Positions 1-10,163 of a stretch of DNA of 64,000 nucleotides are shown one piece after another. Positions within the stretch are counted from its first letter, which is position 1, and every line of letters starts with the position of its first letter. The notes under the pieces were generated by a model that was given only the letters and a program-made list of their open reading frames with translations, did not search any database and was not told the DNA's origin. Position numbers and translations under genes: made by a program. Source of the DNA: Siphonodentalium dalli (Eukaryota; Mollusca; Scaphopoda; Gadilida; Siphonodentaliidae); assembly GCA_032622095.1 (NCBI GenBank), contig CP136064.1:264349863-264413862 (forward strand). The letters are read 5' to 3'.

Positions 1-194
1 AGGGAGGCAGGATTTGTAGATTCAAAAGGGAACATCAAGTTATGGAATTGCCAGGCAAGTACCCCTGACCTTATCGGATAAAACGAGTTTACCCCATAAC
101 AACAAGACGATCGTTAGTAAGAAATTTTGTTTTCATTTTTCAGCGGAATTTATCTTTGCATGGAATCAATATCGCCTGTAGAAGAAGTTACTAG

Positions 195-570
195 CGCTGA
201 AATGGTCACTGTCACCCCATTTTGTTCAGTTGGGTGCCCAGCTTATCCAGCTTTTGTAGAATTTACAGTTGGGTACCCAGATTTATGAAATCTCACATAT
301 AGTGATTTAATTAGTAATTGCCGTCAGTTGATTGCGAAATAAACCTGTTAAATTTGTAAATGCGTGAATCATGATGTATATTTGTCACGATGCTTGAAAA
401 TAATAGCGGAGAAGAATTGCATGCATAGGACATAGGTATACTGCAGATCGACTGCATATAAAGCTGGTTACCCAAATGTAAATTTGATAAAAGCTGGGTA
501 CCCAACTCAAAGTTTAAAAAAGCTGGGTACCCAACAGAACGAAAGGGGGGTGACAATGACCATTTCAGCG
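195..570. mobile_element. Foldback element with 7-bp target duplication
   Basis: The termini CGCTGAAATGG and CCATTTCAGCG are perfect inverted repeats, and the flanks are direct repeats TTACTAG (188-194 and 571-577). The arms extend about 100 bp and contain several copies of GCTGGGTACCCAAC. A 7-bp duplication is unusual; Dada-type elements are one family with that length. No coding capacity was seen. Confidence 0.7.
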
Positions 571-718
571 TTACTAGCGGCCAATGCATTGGATAAGACG
601 CGAAATCAACGCTCTAGAACAGTCACGACCAGAACAAAAGCAACAAATGGACCCTCTTTACGTGTTTCTGCGCTCTTAAAATTCAAAATTTCCAACTGAC
701 GCCTCCAGCTTAATTTCC

Positions 719-799
719 AATTCCCTATGATTCCCTATGATTCCCTATGGTTCCCTATGGTTCCCTATGGTTCCCTATGATTCCCTATGATTCCCTATA
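719..799. repeat. 10-bp tandem array
   Basis: About eight copies of TTCCCTATGA/G run head to tail. The A/G variant position goes A,A,G,G,G,A,A. It precedes the family-C element. Confidence 0.9.
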
Positions 800-846
800 T
801 CTATATATATATGATTGGATATGTTTCCGTCGTGTAATCGGGCCTC

Positions 847-1312
847 ATATGTGACCCGCCATATCAAATCCAGTCGAAAGTCGTGATTTTTTTTACCCTG
901 TGTCAATGCATTCTCTTATATATGCGAGTCGACCATAGGTCGCCTCGCATATATAAGAGAATGCATTGGCCTAACAATTTTTTACAATTTTAATAATTTT
1001 TTCTTGTATTCTTTAACAATTTTATAATTTAACCCATACAGAGCCCCAGACAAACATGAGCAGACGACACTCTTCTATATGCTTCTATTTATGTGTGGGG
1101 CTCCCTGCAGGGTAATGGATGTTTTTTTTTTTTTATGTCCTAGAAATTGTAAGAAACATTTATTTTTAAAAAATGATAAAAAATTGTTAGGCCAATGCAT
1201 TCTCTTATATATGCGAGGCGACCTATGGTCGACTCGCATATATAAGAGAATGCATTGGCACAGGGTAAAAAAATTCCGACTTACGACTGGATTTGATATG
1301 GCGGGTCACATA
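847..1312. mobile_element. Family C twin-hairpin element
   Basis: The ends are inverted repeats beginning ATATGTGACCCGCC and continuing about 45 bp. Inside lie two 68-nt palindromes (about 902-970 and 1193-1260) in opposite orientation, bordered by CCCTGTG and CACAGGG. The hairpins match those of families A, B and D, although these ends are unrelated. The spacer between hairpins is longer than in family A. Confidence 0.75.
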
Positions 1313-1744
1313 TAGAGAGCATGGTGGTTTATCCCCGACGTTGGAATCGGGCCTCTAAAATATAGAGAGCATGCATGGTGTACGTTTGTTGGTGTTCCAG
1401 ACATCCCAGGACGATGTTCAATAAACATGGACTTATATTGAGTTTATTGAGTACCTTAGGTTCGAGTAACTCCAGTATTCTCCTGGTTTTGTTTATTTAT
1501 TGGCTTTTTGCGTCCATTGAGTGTTGATTGGAGGCCGAAGCGCAGATAACATAAACATTTTATATATACTCCAGTAATGTGGTGCAAATAGACCTGTGAT
1601 CCATAATCCTCGATATCCAGTATATTTTTGTTGGAAGGAAACCCAGAAGGTGCTTTGGAAACAGCTACTGTATAATCATGTTATATTTATACATGGGTCT
1701 TCAGGTTCTTCACTGTTACAAGCATAGGGATCCTGCCTGAGTTG

Positions 1745-2141
1745 CAAGCCTGAGTTTAGTGTGCCTGTCATTTGCAGAATGATGTCCCCAGATGGTGAAT
1801 TTAGTGACGCTATCCCGCATATCGGGCTAGCATCACTAAATTCACCCTCTGGGGACCTCATTCTGCTTAGGCCTCATCTTCTCTGGAAAGTTTCTTTATT
1901 ATCAAATTTCTATAGTTTATATACGTTTTTAGTTTAGTTTCTCTATATCCCCAAATTGGCAGACTTCACATTGCATAATCGAAGTTCCCAATGGGTGTAC
2001 ATCACAATATTCAGCATTTGGGAACTTCAATATGAGGCTTGGTCTCCCATAGCAGATGAGGGCCCCACAAGGTGAATTTGGTGATGCTAGCCCTCTGGGG
2101 ACCTCATTATGCAAATAACAGGCACACTAAATTCAGGCTTG
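1745..2141. mobile_element. Family F element (hAT-like), copy 1
   Basis: It starts CAAGCCTGAGTTTAGTG and ends with the inverted version. Each end carries its own palindrome built on GAATTTAGTGATGCTA. The target duplication is no longer recognisable. Confidence 0.75.
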
Positions 2142-2165
2142 GCCACTTGACGTCGACACGGTCCA

Positions 2166-3255
2166 TGGAAGTGACGACAAGGGTTTTCTCCAACTGTGGT
2201 CAAAATTTTCAACAGTTGGAAATTTCATGCCTGACATAACATTATAGTTGGACATTTTACACTGAAAATAGGTTGCACAGAACTCATAGTTTATTTTCCA
2301 ACCAGTAATTTTGTGGGGTATTTATTGATTTTAAAACAACAAAGTGGGGTATTTATTGATTTTAAAACAACAGTAAAACTTTGGGACTGAAAGGACATCA
2401 GTTTTTAATTTTTCGACCTTATATAGGGGTGGAAGGTTGGGCTTTTCTAACCGTTGGAAATATTGAGGTCCCAAAATTACAACTCAATAGAGACATGGGC
2501 GAAACAATTCCCGCTGAAAGTGGATGTCAGAAAATATATTAGCAGTCACTGTTAAAGGGACCCATGGCATCCGCAGTTGGTAAATGTGCAAAAAAATATA
2601 CAGGTCTGTAAAAACATCACAATTAAGAGGAACATGGAGAAACAGGAAACCATTGTCATGTAAACAACACTGTATTTGTCAACATCGCTAATTGTGTAGT
2701 AAGTTCAAATATATTAGTCTGAATATGTTTTTCATATAATGTTTCAATGCTTTGACCTTGACCGATGTTTAGCGTCAAGTTTTTATTAAACTTTGGTATC
2801 AATATTTTTGTATTATTTTTTTTGTGTGTGTCATTGTTTTATTTTTCTCTTCCTTTGTTGTTATGGCTATGTGGTGTGATGTTTGGATGTACTTTCTCGG
2901 CTAAAAGACATTATCGTTAGATATAGTGCAGATTTTTATAAAACATGTTTCATCTGGGACTGTCCACCTTGAAATTTCCAACTGCACCCCTCCCTTGAAC
3001 CAGACTAAGCCCCAACTGAAGGCCATTTCAGACTAAAAGTTTGACCAGAAAAATAATGCTGCTGGTCAAAAGACATGATATTCCACTCTAATTACTTGTT
3101 AGAAACGAAACAGTAAGAACAATTTCAACCTATACGTGCTGTAAAATTTCCAACTAATGTTGTTCGACTGTGTCAGGCATGAATATGCAACTGTTGAAAT
3201 TTTTTACCTAAGTTTTGAGGCGAGACCCCCCCCCCCAAATCTGTCGCCACGTCCC
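2166..3255. mobile_element. About 1.1-kb element with diverged inverted ends, no coding capacity seen
   Basis: A segment near 2203-2240 containing TCAACAGTTGGAAATTTC and GCCTGAC recurs inverted near 3174-3215, with further similarity toward both ends. It contains a 31-bp tandem duplication (2313-2371). Limits are approximate. Confidence 0.45.
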
Positions 3256-3489
3256 TGATTGAAAATTAGACCATCTACCCCCGTTCATGCGCACGTGCTC
3301 TTATTTTGATTTGATGATATGGGATGCCAACCATACGGTTAGATACTGGATATCGATCAATTTGTAATTCGATTCGATGCTTATAACTGCTAATTGATTG
3401 TAATTGACTGCTAACTTGCCATAATAAATCCACTGGGAGTACTTATCCAAACGCGAAGAAGAAACTTATTTCAATGGGTCTTGTATAGT

Positions 3490-4200
3490 TTTAGTTAGAT
3501 GGACATGGCTCATTCGAGCTTCCAAATTATGTCTGGAAGTAGGTATATCATAGGCTGACAAATACACGAAATATTGACGCACCGGCTTAATATGCTCTGA
3601 AAAAATACTGGTCACAGTCATTTTCCAGCTGTTTTCAATATTCTGCACATAATTGAAATAAACGCTCTTTATGTCTACCATATCAGGAATGGACTAACGC
3701 GAAACGCTCTTTTCTGTTCAATGCCATGCGCATGGCTGTTGTTTGTGTGGGACCAAAACACTGTGTTCAAAGTTGTATTTGCGTGTGACTTCAGTGCGTC
3801 TTTATGTGGTATATATAATGCCCATATAAAGGTAGTTCAAGTTTTTATCGACCTATTTCGATACCGGGAAAATTTCAAATGCAAACATGATAAGGTGTGT
3901 TTTAAGCGCAAAATACCATATGGCTTTAAACGGACATGGCTCATTCGAACCTCCAATTTTTTTCTACGTAATTGTGAGCGACGAATACGATGGGTGGATA
4001 AATACACCAACTATTGATATACCGGCTTCATATGCTCGAGAAACACTTGCCAAAGTCACAGACATTTTCCAGCCGTTTCAACTTTTCGCCAGAAGTCAGA
4101 TAAACGCTCTTTATTGCTATCATAGCAGGAATAGACTACCACGGAACGCTCTTTTCTGCCCCGTGTCGTGCAAATGGTTGTGGTTTTTTTGTTTGGGACA
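3490..4200. repeat. Diverged tandem duplication of about 435 bp
   Basis: The segment beginning GGACATGGCTCATTCGA near 3503 recurs near 3938, and similarity continues through AACGCTCTTT landmarks in both copies. Minus-strand translation of both copies shares EH(I/M)KPV and VYLS patches, suggesting a decayed coding sequence, but I do not recognise it. No intact gene. Confidence 0.5.
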
Positions 4201-4560
4201 CAAACAGCGTATTCACAGTCGTATTTTTCATTACTTCCTGAAAATAAGCTATTGAACTTATTTCAAAAACATAATTCAGAATCAAGTAAGTCCAATGTGA
4301 ACCTATTTGCACGAGGATATGTCGATTTCTTATGCAAGTATTTAATCATGCAACGCATTCTTTTTTACATACGGAATCTAACTATTTGTGAAAGTAGTAA
4401 GATGGGACAGGGTTACTATTTCCTTATGTCATGCAATCTTCCTGTTTTCATCCGACTTACCAGATTCACGCTCTTTATATAATGTATTTACATTGCGGCC
4501 GCGCCATTCAACGGAATAACTGGTATGTATAAGCTCACTATGGGTTTATTTAAAATAACA

Positions 4561-5098
4561 TCAGTCCACTATGAACCTATGTGAATATTTAGGTCCACTA
4601 TGAACCTATGTGAATATTTAGGTCCAATATGAACCTATGTGAATATTTAGGTCCAATATGAATCTATGTGAATATTTAGGTCCAATATGAATCTATGTGA
4701 ATATTTAGGTCCACTATGCACCTATGTGAATATTTAGGTCCACTATGAACCTATGTGAATATTTAGGTCCAATATGAACCTATGTGAATATTTAGGTCCA
4801 ATATGAATCTATGTGAATATTTAGGTCCAATATGAATCTATGTGAATATTTAGGTCCACTATGAACCTATGTGAATATTTAGGTCCACTATGAACCTATG
4901 TGAATATTTAGGTCCAATATGAACCATTGTGAATATTTAGGTCCAATATGAACCTATGTGAATATTTAGGTCCAATATATGAATCTATATGTGAATATTT
5001 AGGTCCAATATGAACCTATGTGAATATTTAGGTCCAATATGAACCTATGTGAATATTTAGGTCCAATATGAACCTATGTGAATATTTAGGTCCAATAT
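4561..5098. repeat. 29-bp tandem repeat array with higher-order structure
   Basis: About 18-19 units of AGGTCCAATATGAACCTATG followed by TGAATATTT. Three unit variants (CACTATGAACC, CAATATGAACC, CAATATGAATC) occur in a repeating order of five units, giving an about 145-bp higher-order period in the first two thirds. Confidence 0.92.
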
Positions 5099-5742
5099 GA
5101 TAATATTTTCACGAGGATATGTTCGATTTAATTTTATCTCGGAAACGTGACATGCAACATCAAATATGATTGAAACTTGAACAAAATTCGTCGCTTTAAC
5201 GACTCTAGCTAATCAAGAGAACAAAAATCTAAGTTTGCATCAAACAGACCATTCACCACTTTATACCTTGAGAGAATCTGTCGAGGCGGAAGAGAGCTGA
5301 TGTCTGGCTGGGCGGATAAACCTACCGAGTCGTTTCATCATAAGAACAGGAGCTTGTGGTGGAGCCAAAACGCACGTATGCACTAAGACAACTCACCGCC
5401 ATATGTTGATCGTAGAGAAAGTTGATACGCGGAGGATTAACAGCAGTGACTTATCCTCAGCAGCAAGATTAACGCGGATGTTTAAAAATGAAATTCAACT
5501 CTGGTATGTAATTATTGGTTGTACAGATAGCACGGATGGTCTGGGTGCGTTATCAGTCACGTTATAGCGTTAATATACGGCGTGGCTAATGTGCGAGTTC
5601 ATCTGCAGGTCCCAATCAAAGGGGCAGGATTTCCTCTTAAAGCTTCGTCGAGACATTTCACGGAAGGGAGATAATCTTTTATCAGTTTGTTCCGATATTT
5701 TCTTCTATTATGTAACACACCTTACTCGAAGGTATTGGAGTA
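5099..5742. other. Unique AT-rich intergenic sequence
   Basis: I see no gene, repeat or element here beyond short chance open frames. Confidence 0.5.
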
Positions 5743-5751
5743 TAGGATTGG

Positions 5752-6252
5752 TAGATCATGCCATGATTCTCTAGTCTGGCTAACGCCCGTGGAGATCATA
5801 TTCCACCAGTATAAAACCTTGGAACTTTTTTTAAGTTTTGACAGGGAACTTTATCAAATCGAAAAAATAACGCGAGGAGTATATTTCTTAGTTATTATGT
5901 GTTCCTTTCACTGTTGGTAAAGGTCCAAACTCGAACTATCACGATTTAAATAAATTTGTGAGCGATTTAGCTTTGCGTCACATACAATTATGGAATTTCT
6001 GCTGGTTAATTAATTATTTATTGCGATAACGGCTCACAAATCCACGGAAAAGCATGCAATTTTAAATTGGGACATTCACCTGCAGTGAAGTACATTATTA
6101 ACAGATAATATTACTAAGAAATATATTCCCCGCGTTATTTTGTCGACTTTATAACGTTCCCTGTCAAAACTTCAAAAAGTTCCAAGGCTTTGTACTAGTG
6201 GAACATGATCTCTGCGGGCGTTAGCCAGAGTAGAGATTCATGGCATGATCTA
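5752..6252. mobile_element. MULE-like element with about 140-bp TIRs and 9-bp target duplication
   Basis: The ends TAGATCATGCCATGA and TCATGGCATGATCTA begin inverted arms of about 140 bp at roughly 85% identity, separated by about 225 bp. Both flanks are the identical direct repeat TAGGATTGG (5743-5751 and 6253-6261). Long TIRs plus a 9-bp duplication are the hallmarks of Mutator-like elements. There is no transposase inside. Confidence 0.82.
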
Positions 6253-6261
6253 TAGGATTGG

Positions 6262-7383
6262 AAGCCGCGTTATTTTTCTCTTCCGGCTTTTTTTTCCGAA
6301 GCAACGCCATAAACCACACGGAAGTGGGGCAACTGCCGACTGTATGTGTATCGACTATTTTTTTTTCAACATTGGCACTTTTCATTTTCACCCGGTTTTG
6401 TCAGAATCCTTCCAACTTATACGCGGGTATATACAATTAGGATTGGGTGGAATAACGTGTTTAAAGGTGGTTTTCTTCTTAACACGTTTTATATAGATTT
6501 TGTGGTATAAAATAATAAATATGAATCAAAGACACGTGTCCGGAAACGCTTCTATCATTTGATATTGATTTTATTTCTATTTTGTTCTGGTATAATACAA
6601 ACAACATTTCAGTCCGGGACAGTTGTGGGGTTTAATTTTAGAACAGAAACTGCATCGGGGTGTAGCAAGCAGGGGAGAACTGTCTTTTCTTAGCATTCCC
6701 CATTAAAGAGACGGGTGGCGTTGGCGGTGGGTATGCTGTTAAAATATCAGCTCCGTCAATAACCGCCATGTTATGTAAACAAAAGCAAATAACGTTACAG
6801 AACCTGGCTTTTGTTTAGATCCGGATATGGTAAAAATAAAGAGCGTTATTTGTTACTGTTTTCCTGATATGGAAATAATAAAGAGCGTTTATATCATTTG
6901 TGTGTGATTAACCAATAGCAACACCCAGCAGGCTCTTGTTTACGTACACCATCGTACGTCTTGGCGACAATATACTATTTACGCGTGATTATATTTGGCA
7001 TATGGACACAACTATATATATTTTAATATTCCTTCTGTTGATGGCGATTTGAACAAATGTGAATATTTCTGCAACGAACGCTGCCCGTGCCTTTAAGGTT
7101 ATATATAAACAAATAATTTGATTCAGATACTTTGCAGGAATTAATAATCCAACGTGAGAGTTCGAGCTGCGTGTACTCGAAATCATATTCAGCAGGTACT
7201 ACTCGGTATCCACTTTACTATGCTTTTATATAGACAACTAATTGACCCAGTCTTCAGTTTTTTGGTTTTGAAATCAGGTTTTATAAAAATCATGTTGTTG
7301 TTGTAATTGTGGTCCGGAAGAGATAGTCAGATAGACAATCTTTAAATGTGATGAACGAACAAATTACTTGATATTTCTAACGA
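6262..7383. other. Intergenic sequence with a repeated 30-nt motif
   Basis: No gene was recognised. Two copies of a motif ending AATAAAGAGCGTT lie at 6836-6848 and 6878-6890; related copies occur at 3.66, 4.10 and 9.47 kb. Confidence 0.5.
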
Positions 7384-7625
7384 ATGACGGACGGAAATCC
7401 AACATTTTCAGATAAAAAAAGAGGAATAACTCTTGAACGGAAAATGCGAACAACGTCATTTAACATCTTTTGAAAGCCCTCATGATTTCAAACCTGCATA
7501 CGAAATTTCATTGAGAACCTATAACCCATGGCTGAAATCTCCATAGATGGTCAGAAAACCACCATTTCAGGATAAACAAAGAATAACTCAAGATCTAGAA
7601 CAGAAATTGTAAATGTCAACGGCAA
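7384..7625. repeat. Dispersed repeat family S
   Basis: It contains the pattern AACAAAGANGAATAACTC followed by CGGAAAAT, also present twice at 16970-17290 and in part at 8190-8260 and 39960-40050. No structure or coding sense was seen. Confidence 0.5.
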
Positions 7626-7634
7626 TTCTGTAGA

Positions 7635-8022
7635 AATGTGTGTCTGACATTTACAGAATGAGGTCCCCAGAGGGTGCATTTAGTGATATTACCACGCCCA
7701 ACAGGCAGCATCACCAAATACACCCTCTGGAGACATCATTCTGCTTAGGCCTCATCTTCTGGGAAGTATCAATAACCTCAAATTAACATTGAATTTACAG
7801 TGTAGTTTCTTTTTCCCTTCTTTTCAGTTTGTATATCCCCTAACTAACAGAAGATAAAATGCATAATCGAGGTGACTAATTGGTGAACATCACCAACTTC
7901 AATATGATCCATACGAGGCCTAAGCAGAATTAGGTTCCTAGAAGTGTGAATTTGGTGACACTAGCATCACTAAATTCCCCCTCTGGGGACATCATTGTGT
8001 AACTGTCAGACACTCTATTTCC
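7635..8022. mobile_element. Family F element, copy 2
   Basis: Two end hairpins around GAGGTCCCCAGAGGGTG and its inverse enclose about 200 bp. The outermost TIR bases are decayed. Confidence 0.65.
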
Positions 8023-8321
8023 AGGGTAACTCCGGATGGCTAACCTCAGTCTTAGTAAACTTAGCGTACATTTGCTCCCAGACTCGCGCACGGTACGTGC
8101 GCGACTAGCAATTGTACTTCGAAATTTATTTACGACTGGGCTAACCTCTGTACGAAATTTTAGTCTGTATTTGATAATAGATGGCTGAGAAATTTGCGCT
8201 GACAGAAAACCATCATTTCCAGATAAACAAAGAAGGATAACTCTAGAAAACAAATTTTCCAACCAAAATTAATCTAGTACTAGATAACAATATCAGGTTT
8301 TAGTTTTTGTAAGGATTCAAC

Positions 8322-8562
8322 TTAACCCTTTCATGATGGGAGCTGTGCTGGTGCAGCATTAAATATCTTGTGCCAGTGCATTCAATTATATATGCAAGTT
8401 TCTCATAGGGAGTCTCGCATATATATGAGAATGCACAGGCTTACATGGTCAGGTAAATATTGTTAGGCCAATGTTTCTCTTTATATATGCAAGGCTTGCA
8501 TATATAAGAGAATGCATTGGCACAGGGTTTTTTTTTACAAGCTGCAATCATGAAAGGGTTAA
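8322..8562. mobile_element. Family B twin-hairpin element, copy 1
   Basis: It is bounded by TTAACCCTTTCATGA and TCATGAAAGGGTTAA, with two TATATATGC-centred hairpins inside. TTAA at both ends fits a piggyBac-type target. Confidence 0.75.
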
Positions 8563-9121
8563 GCCACTTCTACTCCGGCTTAAACTAGAGGTGGGCCTTT
8601 CCCAGTGAGACTAAGGGTACCCCCACAGCTGACCTGTTAAGTTTCATGGTCTGTCTGTGAGTCTCCCGGATAGCCACAGGATGTTATGACCAAAAAAAAG
8701 TTTCCAAAAATAAATTTAATTGTTTTTTTTTTGGAACATTTGTTTTTATAAGTTTAAAAAAAATGTTTTTACCAATATGTCAATATATATACATTGAATA
8801 TGAATGTGCAAAACACATGAGCTCAAAATAATGTGTGAATAATAATCAATTTTTAAGGGTTTTTTTCTAACTTTTTTTTGGCAAGCCAACGGCTTATTCT
8901 CACTTTGCCGACAAGCCTGCAAAAATATCGCCGGCAAGGTGTGATCGTCGCGCCTATAGTCTGTATTAATTAAATAACAGTTTTCCCGGCTCCCGTCTGC
9001 AATGTTGTTTTAGCATGCCGCTAAACGAGTTTCACACGAGTCGTCATCAGATGAGCGATTTTCATGTTCACTCAGTGAAATAGTAGTAAACTGTTATTCG
9101 TATTGAGCGATCGTATTGAGC

Positions 9122-9127
9122 TATAAA
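9122..9127 (+). promoter_or_regulatory. TATA box of the FLYWCH gene
   Basis: TATAAA lies 50 nt before the ATG at 9177. A start about 30 nt downstream would give a short leader of about 20-25 nt. Assigned by position and motif only. Confidence 0.5.
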
Positions 9128-9176
9128 AACCCCATGTCTCTCCAAAGTTGATCATATTCAATGTTCTATCTTCATC

Positions 9177-9680
9177 ATGGCAAGTTCTCAAGTAAATGTA
9201 TTCTTCATCGCCAACGATCGAGGAGGCAAACACCTGGTCTTCAACGACTTCAAATTCCGCATCAAATCACGTCGATCCGAGAATGTCCACTGGGTGTGTT
9301 GTCAGAATGGCTGTGTTATCACCATCAACACAAATAACGAGATAGTTAGTTCTTCAATGGGTCAACACAACCATCTAGCCGATTCTGACCAGGTACGACA
9401 CATGCATTTTCTTATTTCAAATTCTTATAAAGAGCATCCATTCTTCTCTAAACAAAACGCCAGACAATAAAGAGCGTTATAATTAATAATAATATTTAAC
9501 TGATATATCTCTATACAAAAAATAGACATAAAATCTAATTTTATTTCTTTTTAACAGGTTATGGTTGATGCCTTCGTCGCAGATCTCAAGCAGTCTGTCC
9601 GCAGTGGCTCTAGACCCGTGCCGTCTATATACAAAGAGGAAATCGGTAGCCTGAATTATACCGCTCCCGCTCAAAAATGA
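9177..9680 (+). CDS. FLYWCH-type zinc-finger protein, two exons (9177-9392, 9558-9680), MULE-associated
   Basis: Exon 1 (72 codons) starts at ATG 9177 and ends CAG|GTACGA; exon 2 begins after TTTTTAACAG at 9558 and stops at TGA 9678-9680. The intron is in phase 0 and the product is 112 residues. Residues about 10-68 match the FLYWCH zinc finger: GGKHLVF, FKFRIKSRR, then WVCCQNGC and a distal HNH supply the Cys2His2 ligands. The second exon continues with VDAFVADLKQSVRSGSRPVP and IYKEEIGSL, typical of the segment between FLYWCH and the transposase core in MULE-type proteins. Fragments of that transposase follow at 9777-10078, so this is best read as the N-terminus of a broken transposase gene, possibly still making a short zinc-finger protein. 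It has a TATA box upstream and a polyA signal at 10158. Known: FLYWCH fingers bind DNA. Inferred: expression and function. Confidence 0.65.
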
Positions 9681-9776
9681 AGCCAAAGTTGCCAAAAGCG
9701 AGAACCGAGATACAGATACCATTTTTGTAAAATATTCATCTTGTTTTGTATTGGGAATAAATATTGTTTACACCAG

Positions 9777-10078
9777 ATACCAGAACGATACTCAACAACA
9801 ACCGCCGGCGAAGTTTTCCTGCTATCGTCAGAAAGAGACAACGACATCATGATATTGGCGACAGTCAGCAATCTACAATTTCTTCAAGACGCCGACACCT
9901 GGTGCTGCGTCGACCAGTTGAGCGATGCTTGGCTCAATGTACTAGAAGAATGGGAAGAATATATGGAAACAATCGGGCGGTCAACGCGTCTCTTAGACAT
10001 TTCAAGAGAATATTCAGGGAAAACGAGATCGATGTTGTAGAATACTTAGATTCCATCGCTAAATTAGTTCGCCATTGA
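9777..10078 (+). pseudogene. Internally deleted MULE-type transposase fragments (pre-catalytic segment plus C-terminal tail)
   Basis: After a candidate acceptor TTTACACCAG at 9776, one frame encodes IPERYSTTTAGEVFLL, MILATVSNLQFL and DADTW. These resemble the stretch just before the DDE catalytic core in FLYWCH/MULE transposases, where DADTW is normally followed by the first catalytic region. Here the match stops and the frame changes. The next frame ends with RIFRENEIDVVEYLDSIA and a stop at 10078, resembling the C-terminal tail of the same proteins. The whole catalytic core, normally several hundred residues, is missing. A frame break also separates this part from the FLYWCH exons. The element would be non-autonomous. 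Family assignment is from remembered motif patterns. Confidence 0.6.
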
Positions 10079-10157
10079 GCTTTTTGCTAAAGTATTGTCG
10101 TGTATTTGTTATATGTTTGTTATCTCCTTGTATGTATTTTATTAATTATTTTGCATC

Positions 10158-10163
10158 AATAAA
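10158..10163 (+). terminator. Polyadenylation signal of the FLYWCH/MULE unit
   Basis: AATAAA, followed by two further overlapping AATAAA copies, lies about 80 nt after the stop at 10078. Confidence 0.5.

Noticed and set aside
901-970. Palindrome considered as a microRNA precursor or a CRISPR-like repeat
   Set aside because: Dozens of copies lie within transposon ends, and spacers are neither unique nor regularly sized. It is a transposon hairpin in animal DNA.
3887-4255. 122-codon plus-strand frame in the 3.5-4.2 kb duplication
   Set aside because: The equivalent frame is not open in the sister copy, and the residual similarity between copies is on the minus strand.
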